A stretch of 64,000 bases of DNA from an uncultured Prevotellaceae bacterium (GCA_900313615.1 OMRP01000006.1:1-64000), one strand, 5' to 3'; shown: positions 20,765 to 30,358, counted from the first letter of the stretch. Numbers and translations are program-made. The notes: a model not told the origin generated them from the sequence alone.

Positions 20765-22006
20765 ATGAAAAAGAACATAGTCTTTTTCTTCTATCCATTC
20801 TATCTCCTATCTGTTTTGACAGGTTGCAAAGAATCTCCGCAACAGTCAGTATCGGAATTAGCTGCAGAGACGCAAGTATCCTATGGATTAACAGAGGATG
20901 AACAGATTTTAGTACGCAATGGCAATGACTTCTCTATCAAGTTATTAAAGAAAATTGCAGAGGAAGAGGGACAAAAGAACATTTTTGTCTCAACAATCGG
21001 ATTGTTCTATTCATTGAATATCATCAATAATAGCGCATCAGGTCTTACCCGACAAGAAATCTGCAATGCTCTGAATATAGACACCACTAAGATCGACAGT
21101 ATCAATAAGTTTTGCAGAAGACTTATGTTAGGCCAAGCAAAACCATCATCAAATATGCTGACTGCCACACTATTTCAGGCCGGAAAACGTGTAAACATAG
21201 ACCCTTCCTTTCAAAAGGTTTTGAAACACGACTATTTTGCCAGTATTATTAAAGGAGATGTCGATAGTGCCCAACAACAAGAAATTGACAAATGGTGTGC
21301 TAAACAGACAGAGGGATTGCTTAGCAGTTTTCCTGTTAAACAGAATGATGATGAGTCGGCAAACTTGTTCGTTGCAAGTTATTTTAACGGCAGATGGGTG
21401 CAGAGCTTTAATAAAGAGCTTACTAAAAAGGAACCTTTTAAGGGTGGAATCAGTTCATCAGTAAACATGATGAATATGACGGAATATGAGGAAGTTTTCT
21501 CATATGCAAAACTTGATAACTTCTCCATGCTCAGTATACCCTATGTAGGTGGTTACCGACTCTATATTCTCCTCCCAGATAAAATTGATGGCCTTGCTTC
21601 GTTGCTCCAATCCCTTGATGAGGAGAAACTCAGTTCTTCCATGAGACAATTGAAGTCGTATAATCATACCTATGTCAAAATTCCCAAATTTGAGGTTGAC
21701 TATTCGTTCAAGGCAAACAATTATCTTACATCATTGGGAGTCGGATAAATATTCAGTGATTATGCCGAATTGAACAGGATCCAATCTGAACCGATGAAGA
21801 TTAGAGAGGTAATTCAAAAGACCAAAGTTATAATAGATGAAGATGGAACAAGAGCAGGCGCCGTTACTTCAAGTTCATTTGCCACTCTAGGTGAAATAAT
21901 GAATCCGACAGAGGCATACTTCTATGCAGATCATCCTTTTGTCTATATTATCCAGGACCCATTTGGCAACTATTGTTTTATGGGTATTTTTTGGGGTGAT
22001 TCCTAA
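20765..22006 (+). pseudogene. Serpin-family protease inhibitor lipoprotein, interrupted by an in-frame TAA
   Basis: The first part (20765-21748) has a lipoprotein signal (LLSVLTGC, C21) and the serpin core: NIFVSTIGLFYSLNIINNSA, VASYFNGRWVQSFNKELTKK, LSIPYVGGYRLYILLPDK and YVKIPKFEVDYS. It stops at TAA 21746-21748. The same frame then continues without a break to 22006 with IFSDYAELNRI, the reactive-centre hinge EDGTRAGAVTSSSF and the C-terminal FYADHPFVYIIQD and FMGIFW strands. One base change (TAA from AAA, for example) would restore about 413 residues. As it stands, the product lacks the reactive-centre loop and cannot inhibit a protease. Recent decay or a sequence error are both possible. 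Confidence 0.88.
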
Positions 22007-22045
22007 GTAAAGTTAACACAAATCAACCCTTAAAATAAATAAGAT

Positions 22046-23191
22046 ATGAAAAGACTATTATTCATACTCAGCTGCTGGTTCACAGCTCATGCTGTTTTGG
22101 CACAGGACCAGCCTCTTGCCATCACCAACGATATGCTCAACAAAGAGTATTGTCATTTCCTTGACTCTGCCGCGACCGAGCGGTTCCAAAATGAAGATTA
22201 TGCCGCGGCTTGGAGGTTGAATGCTACCCAAGCGGAAATACTGCTACGGATGAATGGAGAAAAAGATGAGGATTATATCCGCTGTTTGGGTATGCAGTCA
22301 AGAATACTCTATCGACTGGGGAAAATCGAAGAGACCATTGCCGTGGCCCAAAAAACGGTTACGCTATGGGGTGATAACGTGGGAACAGACAATGATTATT
22401 ACGCCATCTTCCTAGATAACCTGTCTTTGTATCAGGCAAAAGGCGGAAAGGTGGAACAAGCCCTCGACAATGGCAAGAAAGCGCTGAAGGTGTATGAAGA
22501 CTTGTTGAGGAACGATGGCGACTTGGCTGCCATCCTCATTCATTGTGCCGAATACTGTCATAATCTTGAGTTATACGATGATGCCATCAAATATCAGTTG
22601 AGGGCTTTGTCTATCATTAAAGAACTAGGTGGCGAGTTGTCTGACGATTACATCAGTGAGTTGGAATACCTAAAACTATACTATTCAGACAAAGGTGACC
22701 GTCAGAATGTGGAAAAGCTGGAAAACCGCTTGTCCCATCTCCGTGAAAAAGCAAAAGACCGTTTCAACCTTAAGGATTTGGAGACCGCAGAGGGTTGTCG
22801 CGAGCATATCCACGAGGCATTTGCCTGTGCGAAATACCTACTCAATACGTCTGTCGACGACCCTCAGCACAAGAACATCAGTTCTTATCTATTGACGTGG
22901 AGCACCAATTCTGCCGATGTCTCTATCGAGATAGACGAGCGATTGGCGGGGGTGATGAAGACCCGTACAGACATTACCTATTATGTGACTGCCTTCCTGG
23001 CCGCATCCATAGAATATTGTATTGAGAACAAAGTGAAAGCACTCGATGAAGAAGCCTATCTTTCGGTTATCAAGAGACTGTTGGCCTATTATGTGGCCAA
23101 CCGTGAAAAAACGGGAAAGAACGACCAACTGGAATCTTGGCTGGAGGCAGATGCCAACGGCAGCTTGAAAGAAATGCTGAAGAAAAAATAA
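22046..23191 (+). CDS. Secreted tetratricopeptide-repeat protein
   Basis: 381 residues with a signal peptide ending VLA-QDQP (about residue 19). Helical repeats fill about residues 35-230: FQNEDYAAAWRLNATQAEIL, ILYRLGKIEETIAVAQKTV, KVEQALDNGKKALKVYEDLL and LYDDAIKYQLRALSIIKEL fit TPR units. The second half is helical without a known motif. It follows the interrupted serpin by 39 bases in the same direction and could be co-transcribed with it. A scaffold role in the periplasm is likely; the partner is unknown. Confidence 0.75.
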   Translation: MKRLLFILSCWFTAHAVLAQDQPLAITNDMLNKEYCHFLDSAATERFQNEDYAAAWRLNATQAEILLRMNGEKDEDYIRCLGMQSRILYRLGKIEETIAVAQKTVTLWGDNVGTDNDYYAIFLDNLSLYQAKGGKVEQALDNGKKALKVYEDLLRNDGDLAAILIHCAEYCHNLELYDDAIKYQLRALSIIKELGGELSDDYISELEYLKLYYSDKGDRQNVEKLENRLSHLREKAKDRFNLKDLETAEGCREHIHEAFACAKYLLNTSVDDPQHKNISSYLLTWSTNSADVSIEIDERLAGVMKTRTDITYYVTAFLAASIEYCIENKVKALDEEAYLSVIKRLLAYYVANREKTGKNDQLESWLEADANGSLKEMLKKK

Positions 23192-23222
23192 CTGTTTCTG
23201 CTTACAAAAAAGAACTGTTCTT

Positions 23223-23253
23223 TTTGTTTTGTCTTCATTTTGCAGTACTTTTG
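23223..23253 (+). promoter_or_regulatory. Promoter of argS
   Basis: TTTG (23223-23226), 19 bases, then TACTTTTG (23246-23253), a full match to the Bacteroidota consensus, 38 bases before the start codon. Confidence 0.75.
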
Positions 23254-23291
23254 CAGCCACAAAGTTGCAAACAAGCAGAAAACCAGTTATT

Positions 23292-25112
23292 ATGAAGATA
23301 GAAACCACAATCAGCAAGGCGGTGTTTGAGGCCGTGGAACAGTTGTATGGGCAACAGGTGCCCGAGAAAATGGTGCAGTTGCAGAAGACGCGCAGTGAAT
23401 TTGAGGGACACCTCACATTGGTGGTCTTCCCCTTCGTGAAGATGGCCCGTAAACGTCCTGAAGAGGTGGCTGAAGAGATAGGACAGTACCTCGTGGCCCA
23501 TTGCCCGGCCGTGGCTTCCTACAATGTGGTGAAGGGCTTCCTCAACCTCGTGGTGGCTAACGCTGCGTGGGTGGGACTGCTCAACGACATCCATGCCGAT
23601 GCCCACTATGGTGAGCGGCAGGCCACCGACGAATCGCCGTTGGTGATGATAGAATATTCGTCGCCCAACACCAATAAACCACTGCACCTCGGTCATGTGC
23701 GCAACAACCTGCTCGGTTGGTCGTTGGCGCAAATCATGGCGGCCAACGGCAACAAGGTGGTGAAGACGAACATCGTGAACGACCGTGGCATACACATCTG
23801 CAAATCGATGTTGGCGTGGTTGAAGTGGGGCAACGGCGAGACTCCCGAGAGCAGCGGCAAGAAAGGTGACCACCTGATTGGTGACTATTACGTGGCGTTC
23901 GATAAACACTACCGCGAAGAGGTGAAAGCGCTCATGGCGCAGTACCAAGCTGAAGGCATGGATGCCGAGGCGGCGGAGAAGAAATCTAAAGACGAGGCTC
24001 CGCTCATCAAGGAAGCCCATGCTATGTTGGTGAAGTGGGAACAGAACGACCCCGAGGTGCGTGCGCTGTGGAAAAAAATGAATGACTGGGTATATGCCGG
24101 ATTTGACGAGACCTACCGTGCCTTGGGCGTGTCTTTCGACAAGATTTACTATGAGTCGGAGACCTACCTCGAGGGCAAGAAGAAGGTGGAGGAAGGTTTG
24201 GCAAAGGGCCTCTTCTACCGCAAGGAAGACAACAGCGTGTGGGCGGACCTCACCGGTGACGGCCTCGACCATAAACTGTTGTTGCGTTCCGACGGTACAT
24301 CTGTGTATATGACGCAGGACATCGGCACCGCCGATATGCGTTTCCGCGACTATCCCATCGACAAGATGATTTATGTGGTGGGCAACGAACAGAACTACCA
24401 CTTCCAGGTGCTCTCGCTGCTGCTCGATAAACTGGGCTACAAGTGGGGCAAGGACCTAGTGCATTTCTCCTATGGTATGGTGGAACTGCCCAATGGCAAG
24501 ATGAAGAGCCGTGAGGGTACGGTAGTCGATGCTGACGACTTAGTGGCTACGATGATTGCCGATGCCAAGACGCTGAGCGAGGACAAGGTGAACAAACTGC
24601 AAGGCATTAGTGAGGAGGAGAAGAACGAGATAGCCCGTATCGTGGGTATGGGCGCCCTGAAATATTTCATCCTCAAGGTCGACGCAAGGAAAAATATGCT
24701 GTTCAACCCCGAAGAGAGTATTGACTTCAACGGTAACACCGGCCCGTTCATACAATATACTCACGCTCGTATCCGTAGTATCTTGCGCAAGGCGGAGGCG
24801 GAAGGACTGTCATTGCCCGAAGCTCTGTCGGATGACATGCCCGTGAACGAGAAGGAGATGCAACTCATACAGAAACTCTCCGAATATGGTGCTGCCGTGG
24901 CGCAGGCAGGTAAGGACTATAGTCCGAGCGGCGTGGCCAACTACTGTTATGAACTGACCAAGGAATTCAATCAGTTCTACCACGACTATAGCATCCTCGG
25001 TGCCGACACCCAGGAGCAGAAGACCGTACGCTTGGTGTTGGCCGCCAATGTGGCGAAGACCATCAAGAATGGCATGCGCCTGTTGGGCATCGAAGTGCCG
25101 GAGAGAATGTAA
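23292..25112 (+). CDS. argS: Arginyl-tRNA synthetase
   Basis: 606 residues from ATG 23292; the longer open frame begins inside the promoter. It charges tRNA-Arg. The N-terminal Arg-tRNA additional domain is at about 1-90, the class I signature HLGH is at 132-135 (SSPNTNKPLHLGHVRNN), and the KMSK-like motif is GKMKSREG. The C-terminal DALR anticodon-binding domain contains IQYTHARIRSIL and ends LGIEVPERM. Length and motifs are ordinary for Bacteroidota. The final residues are followed by a GC palindrome 8 bases downstream. Confidence 0.96.
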   Translation: MKIETTISKAVFEAVEQLYGQQVPEKMVQLQKTRSEFEGHLTLVVFPFVKMARKRPEEVAEEIGQYLVAHCPAVASYNVVKGFLNLVVANAAWVGLLNDIHADAHYGERQATDESPLVMIEYSSPNTNKPLHLGHVRNNLLGWSLAQIMAANGNKVVKTNIVNDRGIHICKSMLAWLKWGNGETPESSGKKGDHLIGDYYVAFDKHYREEVKALMAQYQAEGMDAEAAEKKSKDEAPLIKEAHAMLVKWEQNDPEVRALWKKMNDWVYAGFDETYRALGVSFDKIYYESETYLEGKKKVEEGLAKGLFYRKEDNSVWADLTGDGLDHKLLLRSDGTSVYMTQDIGTADMRFRDYPIDKMIYVVGNEQNYHFQVLSLLLDKLGYKWGKDLVHFSYGMVELPNGKMKSREGTVVDADDLVATMIADAKTLSEDKVNKLQGISEEEKNEIARIVGMGALKYFILKVDARKNMLFNPEESIDFNGNTGPFIQYTHARIRSILRKAEAEGLSLPEALSDDMPVNEKEMQLIQKLSEYGAAVAQAGKDYSPSGVANYCYELTKEFNQFYHDYSILGADTQEQKTVRLVLAANVAKTIKNGMRLLGIEVPERM

Positions 25113-25120
25113 GGGAACGA

Positions 25121-25157
25121 AAGCCTCCCCCTTTCCCCCTCCCAAGGAGGGGGGAAC
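25121..25157. repeat. GC palindrome between argS and the RNase H gene
   Basis: AAGCCTCCCCCTTTCCCCC followed by TCCCAAGGAGGGGGGAACC. This belongs to a variant whose tail is GGGGGAGGCTT instead of GGGTGGGTAT, as in the copies at 53153 and 61711. Confidence 0.8.
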
Positions 25158-25177
25158 CAAACGATAAACAATGAGTG

Positions 25178-25645
25178 ATGAAATTGGAAAATCCGCCGGA
25201 TTATCGGCATGACACGGTGCTTCCTTTGCATTCCGAGGTGAGGTCTTCGGCTTGGGCCGTCGATGCCGGTTGCTCGGGCAATCCGGGCATGATGGAATAC
25301 CAAGGCGTGGACTTGCAGACGGGGGAGCGTATCTTTCATTTCGGTCCCATGTTTGGCACGAACAACATCGGTGAGTTCCTTGCTATTGTCCATGCCTTGG
25401 CACTGATGGAGCAGCGCGGCATACACGACAAGGTCATCTACAGCGACAGCTACAATGCCATTCTGTGGGTGAACAAGAAAAAATGCAAGACCACGCTCGA
25501 ACGTTCCGAGCGCACCGTGCAACTACACAATATCATCGCCCGTGCGGAGAACTGGCTCCGCACCCACTCCATACAAACACCCATCTTGAAATGGGAAACG
25601 TCGAAATGGGGCGAGATTCCTGCCGACTTCGGAAGGAAGAAATGA
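25178..25645 (+). CDS. RNase H-fold protein (RNase HI type)
   Basis: 155 residues. The catalytic acidic residues of RNase HI are visible: D29 in WAVDAGCSGNPG, E66 in GTNNIGEFLAIVHAL, D90 in VIYSDSYNAILWV, and the last D in GEIPADFGRKK. It should cleave RNA in RNA-DNA hybrids. This short form, without the N-terminal viroplasmin-like domain, is common in Bacteroidota. I chose ATG 25178; a GTG directly before it (25175) would add one residue. It follows argS after a palindrome and may be co-transcribed. Confidence 0.88.
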   Translation: MKLENPPDYRHDTVLPLHSEVRSSAWAVDAGCSGNPGMMEYQGVDLQTGERIFHFGPMFGTNNIGEFLAIVHALALMEQRGIHDKVIYSDSYNAILWVNKKKCKTTLERSERTVQLHNIIARAENWLRTHSIQTPILKWETSKWGEIPADFGRKK

Positions 25646-25760
25646 GTTTTTAAGGCTATAGTGATATAGTGTTTATTGAAACTATAGCTGCTTTGGAATT
25701 TATAACTTCTATGGAAATTATCTAGAACTATAGAAACAATAGTAGGCACTATTATAGCCG
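25646..25760. other. AT-rich gap with repeated CTATAG
   Basis: Between convergent genes. CTATAG occurs at least four times, and AATAGT-AGGC-ACTATT forms a small hairpin at about 25738-25753. It may end transcription of both neighbours. No gene is seen. Confidence 0.4.
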
Positions 25761-26690
25761 CTATAGTTTTTTATAATAGCAGATTTTGTTTCCCTCGATT
25801 ATCTCCTCTTGCATTGATAATGCCGCTTCGGGCAGTGGCGGTGCCTGTGTGCCATCGCCAACGGTGAGCGGTGAGGTCTCCACGCGCAGTTCATCCCACA
25901 GGCTGGCATCGAGAAATCCTTGGAGCGTACGCCGTCCCCCCTCCACCATGAGCGACTGTATTTTGTCGGCATACATCTCTTCCAATAGTGTGGCGATGCG
26001 TTTTCCTCCCCCCAGTACATAACGGCGGGGCGACGGTCCGCCCCACAAGCGGGTGTCAAGGCGAGGGTGCTCACGCTCGTCGGTGACGCGCCCCACAAGG
26101 ATGGCCTCGTATTCAGCGCGTATTTGATGGACGAGCATCCGAGTGAAGGGTGTTGAGATGGTCAAGGCCAGTCCATGGTCGTCGATGAATCCATCGGCTG
26201 TCTGCGCCCATTTCAGTAAGATGTAGGGGCGGTGTTTCTCGTGAAAGGTGAAAAAACGACGGTTCAGCCAACGACATTCCGCCTCCAGCACACCCACCGT
26301 CACCTCAATGCCCGCGGCACGTAGTTTCTCGATACCGCGCCCCTGCACCTGGGCGAAGGGGTCGACACAACCCACCACCGCGCGGCGCACGCCCTTGCTC
26401 ACGATGAGGTCGGCGCAAGGTGGTGTCTTGCCATGGTGGGCGCATGGCTCCAGACTGACGTAGATGGTGGCTTCATGTAACAGTGGTTCATCTTCTTTGC
26501 GTACCGAGGCGAAGGCGTTCACCTCAGCATGTCCTTCGCCGCAACGGATGTGGTAACCCTCGCCGATGATGCGCCCGGCATGCACGATAACCGCTCCCAC
26601 CATGGGGTTGGGTGGGGCGCCGCGATGACCGCAGGCCGCTAGTTGCAGACAACGCCGCATGAAGATTTCGTCGGTCGTTTCTTTGTTCAT
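25761..26690 (-). CDS. ribD: Bifunctional riboflavin deaminase/reductase
   Basis: 309 residues from ATG 26690 (an earlier in-frame ATG at 26738 would overlap the opposite-strand promoter). The N-terminal deaminase has the zinc site H54-A-E56 in GEGHAEVNAF and C83/C92 in PCAHHGKTPPC. The C-terminal reductase domain has RPYILLKWAQTADGFI, ISTPFTRMLVHQIRAEYEAI and MVEGGRRTLQGFL. It carries out two successive steps of riboflavin synthesis. It is divergent from prmC. Confidence 0.94.
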   Translation of the reverse strand: MNKETTDEIFMRRCLQLAACGHRGAPPNPMVGAVIVHAGRIIGEGYHIRCGEGHAEVNAFASVRKEDEPLLHEATIYVSLEPCAHHGKTPPCADLIVSKGVRRAVVGCVDPFAQVQGRGIEKLRAAGIEVTVGVLEAECRWLNRRFFTFHEKHRPYILLKWAQTADGFIDDHGLALTISTPFTRMLVHQIRAEYEAILVGRVTDEREHPRLDTRLWGGPSPRRYVLGGGKRIATLLEEMYADKIQSLMVEGGRRTLQGFLDASLWDELRVETSPLTVGDGTQAPPLPEAALSMQEEIIEGNKICYYKKL

Positions 26691-26712
26691 ATCGTTTTTT
26701 TCCGTATTTTTG
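26682..26712 (+). promoter_or_regulatory. Promoter of prmC-recX-comF
   Basis: TTTG (26682-26685), 19 bases, then TATTTTTG (26705-26712). The -33 element lies inside the first codons of the divergent ribD gene. Confidence 0.7.
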
Positions 26713-26750
26713 TAATCCATTTCAGAAGAACCATCCAATCCCTACAAAGT

Positions 26751-27587
26751 ATGGAATACCGTGAATTGTGGCTGCGACTCACACCCCTCTACGACGAGGG
26801 TGAGGCACGTGCCATCGTGAGATGGGTGATGGAATCGGCTTTCGGCCTGACCACCGCCGACATCCTCAGCGGCAAAATTACACAATTATCCGCAGACGAC
26901 CATCATAAACTGGAAAAAATGATGGAGCGGCTGGAAAAGGCGGAGCCGTTGCAGTATGTGCTGGGCGAGGCGGTTTTTCATGGAAGGTCTTTTAAGGTGG
27001 AACAAGGGGTGCTCATTCCCCGGCCTGAGACAGAAGAGTTATGCGATTGGGTATTGTCTGTCTGCACCGACCTTGCCCATTGCCATGTGTTGGACATCGG
27101 CACGGGCAGTGGATGCATCGCCATCACACTGGCCAAAGAAATGGTGGAGGCGGAGGTGGAAGCGTGGGATGTGTCGGCAACCGCCCTCTCCGTGGCGGCA
27201 GACAATGCAAGACGTCTGGCTGCCGAGGTGACTATCCGTCGACAAGATGCGCTCCGTCCTCCTGCCGACAGGGAGTGTTTCGACATCATCGTGTCGAACC
27301 CACCTTATGTGGGTGAAAGCGAACGTCAGGCGATGCACCCCAATGTGCTGCGTTATGAACCCGAAGAGGCGTTGTTCGTGAGTGAGGACGACCCCTTGCT
27401 GTTCTACCGTGCTATCGCCACTTATGCCGCCGAGGCTTTACGTCATGACGGCAGACTCTTTTTCGAAATCAATCCACGTTTTTCCGAGCAATTGACGGTG
27501 ATGCTTGGCCAACTACATTTCATTCAGATAGAGACGCGCGACGATGCTTATGGCCGTTGCCGTTTCAAACAAGCCCGACGACCATGA
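26751..27587 (+). CDS. prmC: Release-factor glutamine methyltransferase
   Basis: 278 residues from ATG 26751. It methylates the GGQ glutamine of peptide-chain release factors. The SAM-binding motif is VLDIGTGSGCIAI (about 113-125) and the catalytic NPPY is at 183-186 in IIVSNPPYVGE. The helical N-terminal domain contains LQYVLGEAVFHGRSFKV and RPETEELCDWV. First gene of a tight set with recX and comF; its stop overlaps the recX start (ATGA at 27584). Confidence 0.94.
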   Translation: MEYRELWLRLTPLYDEGEARAIVRWVMESAFGLTTADILSGKITQLSADDHHKLEKMMERLEKAEPLQYVLGEAVFHGRSFKVEQGVLIPRPETEELCDWVLSVCTDLAHCHVLDIGTGSGCIAITLAKEMVEAEVEAWDVSATALSVAADNARRLAAEVTIRRQDALRPPADRECFDIIVSNPPYVGESERQAMHPNVLRYEPEEALFVSEDDPLLFYRAIATYAAEALRHDGRLFFEINPRFSEQLTVMLGQLHFIQIETRDDAYGRCRFKQARRP

Positions 27588-28087
27588 AAGAGATGACAGA
27601 GAATGAGGCGCGGCTGCGCTTGGAGACGTTGTGCGCCTCTTCGGAACAATGCTCGCATGACATGGAAGAGAAACTGCGAAAATGGGGCATCACCGAAGAG
27701 GCCAGGGCGCGTATCATGGCCCATCTTGTGGAAGAGCGGTATGTCGACGACGAACGCTTTTGCCGTGCCTTCGTGAAGGACAAGATACGTTACAACAAAT
27801 GGGGACGGCGCAAGGTGGAGCAGGCGCTTTTCCTCAAACGCATACCCAATGAGGTGTCGCGTCCTATACTCGATGCGGTGGACGATGAGGAATATCTGCG
27901 CGTGTTGCGCCCCTTGCTTGCTTCCAAACGGCGTTCACTGCGTGCCACGGATGATTACGAGGCTCGTGCCAAACTGGTGCGCTTCGCCCTCGGTCGTGGC
28001 TTTTCCTATGACTTGATACGCCGGTGTATGAAGGCCGACGACATAACGGTTGATGACGATGGCGCAGACGACGAGTTTTTGGCATAG
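27584..28087 (+). CDS. recX: RecX regulatory protein
   Basis: 167 residues. Three-helix RecX repeats are visible: CSHDMEEKLRKWGITEEARA, LVEERYVDDERFCRAFVKDK and RYNKWGRRKVEQALFLKRIP. RecX modulates RecA filaments. It overlaps prmC by four bases, so translation is coupled, and its 3' end overlaps the start of comF by 29 bases. Confidence 0.88.
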   Translation: MKEMTENEARLRLETLCASSEQCSHDMEEKLRKWGITEEARARIMAHLVEERYVDDERFCRAFVKDKIRYNKWGRRKVEQALFLKRIPNEVSRPILDAVDDEEYLRVLRPLLASKRRSLRATDDYEARAKLVRFALGRGFSYDLIRRCMKADDITVDDDGADDEFLA

Positions 28088-28763
28088 GCTAATCATGCTG
28101 ATAGCGCCTCGGGCTTGTCCGATATGTGGACAGCGCCTGACCGTTGGCGAAGAGGTGATTTGTGCCCGTTGTAATCTGCATCTGCCGCGCACCCACTTTG
28201 CCGCCAACGCTTATGAGAATGAGATGGCCAAACTCTTTTGGGGGCGCATACCCATCGAACGGGCGGCGGCTCTTTTCTACTATGAGGCGGGTTCTGAGGT
28301 CAGCCGTATCATCTACGATTTGAAATACCATCACCATCCGGAGATAGGGTGGGAGATGGGGCGTCTCGCCTCACAGGAGTGTGCCAGGGATGCCTTTTTT
28401 GAGGGCATCGACATGATTGTGCCCATCCCCTTGGCAAAGCGGCGAGAGCGTCAGCGAGGATATAACCAGAGCATGGAGATAGCGCGTGGCGTGGCTCATG
28501 CTACGGGGTTGCCGATAAGGTCGAAGGTGGTGCGGCGCATCCGTTTCGAAGGCAGCCAAACGCAACAGAGTATACAAGGACGACACGAAAATGTGGAGGG
28601 GGTGTTTGAACTATGCCGGAAAGCCGATGTTCAGGGAAAGCATATCCTCCTCATCGACGACATCGTGACGTCGGGTGCCACCATCGTGTCGTGCGCTAAT
28701 GAACTACGGAAGGGTGGAGCTGCCCATTTCAGTATCCTCTCCTTGGGATTTGCAAAACACTGA
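28059..28763 (+). CDS. comF: ComF-family phosphoribosyltransferase
   Basis: 234 residues from ATG 28059; 28053 is also possible. The N-terminal zinc ribbon is C20-P-I-C23 and C35-A-R-C38. The phosphoribosyltransferase domain contains VPIPLAKRRERQRGYNQS and the PRPP loop ILLIDDIVTSGATI. ComF proteins help natural DNA uptake in some bacteria; in Bacteroidota the role is less clear. It starts within the end of recX. Confidence 0.9.
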   Translation: MAQTTSFWHRLIMLIAPRACPICGQRLTVGEEVICARCNLHLPRTHFAANAYENEMAKLFWGRIPIERAAALFYYEAGSEVSRIIYDLKYHHHPEIGWEMGRLASQECARDAFFEGIDMIVPIPLAKRRERQRGYNQSMEIARGVAHATGLPIRSKVVRRIRFEGSQTQQSIQGRHENVEGVFELCRKADVQGKHILLIDDIVTSGATIVSCANELRKGGAAHFSILSLGFAKH

Positions 28764-28986
28764 TGAAACGAACTCAAAACAACACGTTTTTTCACTAACC
28801 TCACCATATCTCATTTTTTTTCATTACTTTTGCGCTGAAAAAATAAAATAACCCCATAAACTCACAATTCATAATTGATAATTCACAATCAACAATTAAA
28901 GATTCACAATTGGTTTGCGGACATATGTCTTCACTCCTCCACTCCAAACAACTCCTTCACTCCTATTAAATCATAAACTCAAACAT
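28764..28986 (+). promoter_or_regulatory. Leader region of pyrE with a -7 element
   Basis: TACTTTTG at 28825-28832 is a good -7 element without a clear -33. The following 150 bases hold direct repeats (ATTCACAATCAACAATTAAA, GATTCACAATT) and CACTCCTCCACTCC pentamers like those of the composite repeats. No gene is seen. Confidence 0.5.
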
Positions 28987-29619
28987 ATGAACGACCAGAA
29001 AAAAGAATTTGCCGGAAGACTGCTGGATGTGAAAGCCATCAAGTTACAACCCAACGACCCGTTTACATGGGCTTCGGGATGGAAATCACCATTCTATTGC
29101 GACAACCGTAAGACGCTCTCCTTCCCGGCGCTGCGAAACTACGTGAAACTGCAACTCACCCATGCCGTGATGGCCTGCTTTCCCGAAGCCGAGGCTGTGG
29201 CGGGCGTGGCCACTGGTGCCATTGCACAAGGTGCCTTGGTGGCAGATGCGTTGAACTTGCCTTTCGCCTATGTACGCAGCAAACCCAAAGACCATGGACT
29301 GGAAAACCTGATTGAGGGCGAACTGCCCCAAGGTGCCAAGGTGGTGGTGGTGGAAGACCTCATCTCTACGGGTGGAAGCAGCCTGAAGGCTGTGGAGGCG
29401 CTGCGCCGTCATGGTTGCGAAGTGGTGGGTATGGTGGCTTCTTACACCTATGGCTTCCCCGTGGCCGAGGAGGCTTTCAAGGCGGCTGGCGTGCAACTTG
29501 TCACACTCACCGACTATGAGCATGTGGTGGCCCAGGCTCTTGCCACGGGTTACATCTCCGCCAAAGATGTGACACTGCTTGACGAATGGCGCAAAGACCC
29601 CGCCCGCTGGAGACAATGA
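28987..29619 (+). CDS. pyrE: Orotate phosphoribosyltransferase
   Basis: 210 residues from ATG 28987. It makes OMP from orotate and PRPP in pyrimidine synthesis. The PRPP loop is VVVVEDLISTGGSS (E123-D124), with FTWASGWKSPFYCDNRK near the N-terminus and YVRSKPKDHG in the flexible loop. Length is normal. The stop TGA (29617-29619) is directly followed by a GC palindrome. Confidence 0.95.
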   Translation: MNDQKKEFAGRLLDVKAIKLQPNDPFTWASGWKSPFYCDNRKTLSFPALRNYVKLQLTHAVMACFPEAEAVAGVATGAIAQGALVADALNLPFAYVRSKPKDHGLENLIEGELPQGAKVVVVEDLISTGGSSLKAVEALRRHGCEVVGMVASYTYGFPVAEEAFKAAGVQLVTLTDYEHVVAQALATGYISAKDVTLLDEWRKDPARWRQ

Positions 29620-29930
29620 TACCCCCCCCAGCCCTCCCAAGGGAGGGTGTAAGGGGCAGGGGGCAAGGGGCAAGGAGCAAGAGATGACCTTAAGGTAAAA
29701 GTGAAAAGTGAAAAATCTGCCTGCGGACTCCCCAAATAGCATTCGTCTTCACTCCTTCACTCCTCTCACTCCTCCACTCCCAAAAAAGCATTCGTCTGAA
29801 CTCCCATGAAAGGTAAAAGGGTAAAAAAGTAAAAAGGTAAAAATCGGGGCATGGAGCAAGAATTATACCAGCAGGCTATTGTCTGAACTCCTGTAACTTC
29901 TGAACTCCTGAACTCCCCGACTCTTAATAA
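29620..29930 (+). repeat. Composite intergenic repeat between pyrE and the SRPBCC gene
   Basis: The pyrE stop is followed with no gap by TACCCCCCCCAGCCCTCCCA plus AGGGAGGGTG (palindrome, 29620-29651). Next come AAGGGGC/AAGGAGC units, GACCTTAAGGTAAAAGTG, CTGCGGACTCCCC, AGCATTCGTCTTC, CACTCCTTCACTCCTCTCAC pentamers, a second AGCATTCGTCTGAACTCC, and GAACTCCTGAACTCCCC. No gene is seen. Confidence 0.88.
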
Positions 29931-29941
29931 ATTATTAATAT

Positions 29942-30358
29942 ATGGACTGCAAATTCGAAAGTAGCATAAGGGAGATTCCCTATCCTCAGCAGTTGGTGTA
30001 CGACACCTTGAGCGACCTTACCAATATGGAACGGGTGAAGGAACGTATGCCGGAAGACAAGATACAGGATTTCACATTCGACCGCGACACTCTCTCCGTG
30101 GAGGTGTCGCCCGTGGGACGTGTTACCCTGCGCATCATCGAACGCGAGGAACCGAAATGCATCAAGTTTGAGACGGCGGAATCGCCCATTCCCTTCTTTT
30201 TCTGGATTCAACTCCTGCCAGTTACGGAAGAAACCTGCAAGATGCGTCTTACCATCAAGACCGAACTGAATCCCTTGATGAAGGGCATGGTGTCGGGACC
30301 GCTGAAAGAAGCACTTGAGAAAATGGCCGACATCATCGCGGGAATTAAATATCAGTAG
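29942..30358 (+). CDS. SRPBCC (START/Bet v1-like) family protein
   Basis: 138 residues, no signal peptide. The pattern FESSIREIPYPQQLVYDTLS, LTNMERVKERMP, then beta strands and a C-terminal helix (LMKGMVSGPLKEALEKMADI) fits the SRPBCC hydrophobic-ligand-binding fold. In Bacteroidales this small protein is commonly found near pyrE and argH, as here. The ligand is unknown. The start ATG 29942 is preceded by an AT-rich stretch without an obvious Shine-Dalgarno, normal for Bacteroidota. Confidence 0.75.
   Translation: MDCKFESSIREIPYPQQLVYDTLSDLTNMERVKERMPEDKIQDFTFDRDTLSVEVSPVGRVTLRIIEREEPKCIKFETAESPIPFFFWIQLLPVTEETCKMRLTIKTELNPLMKGMVSGPLKEALEKMADIIAGIKYQ

Noticed and set aside
21740..22006. TAA read as a sense codon (alternative genetic code) in the serpin
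   Set aside because: All other genes in the window end normally at TAA or TGA and contain no internal stops, so a recoded TAA is not supported.
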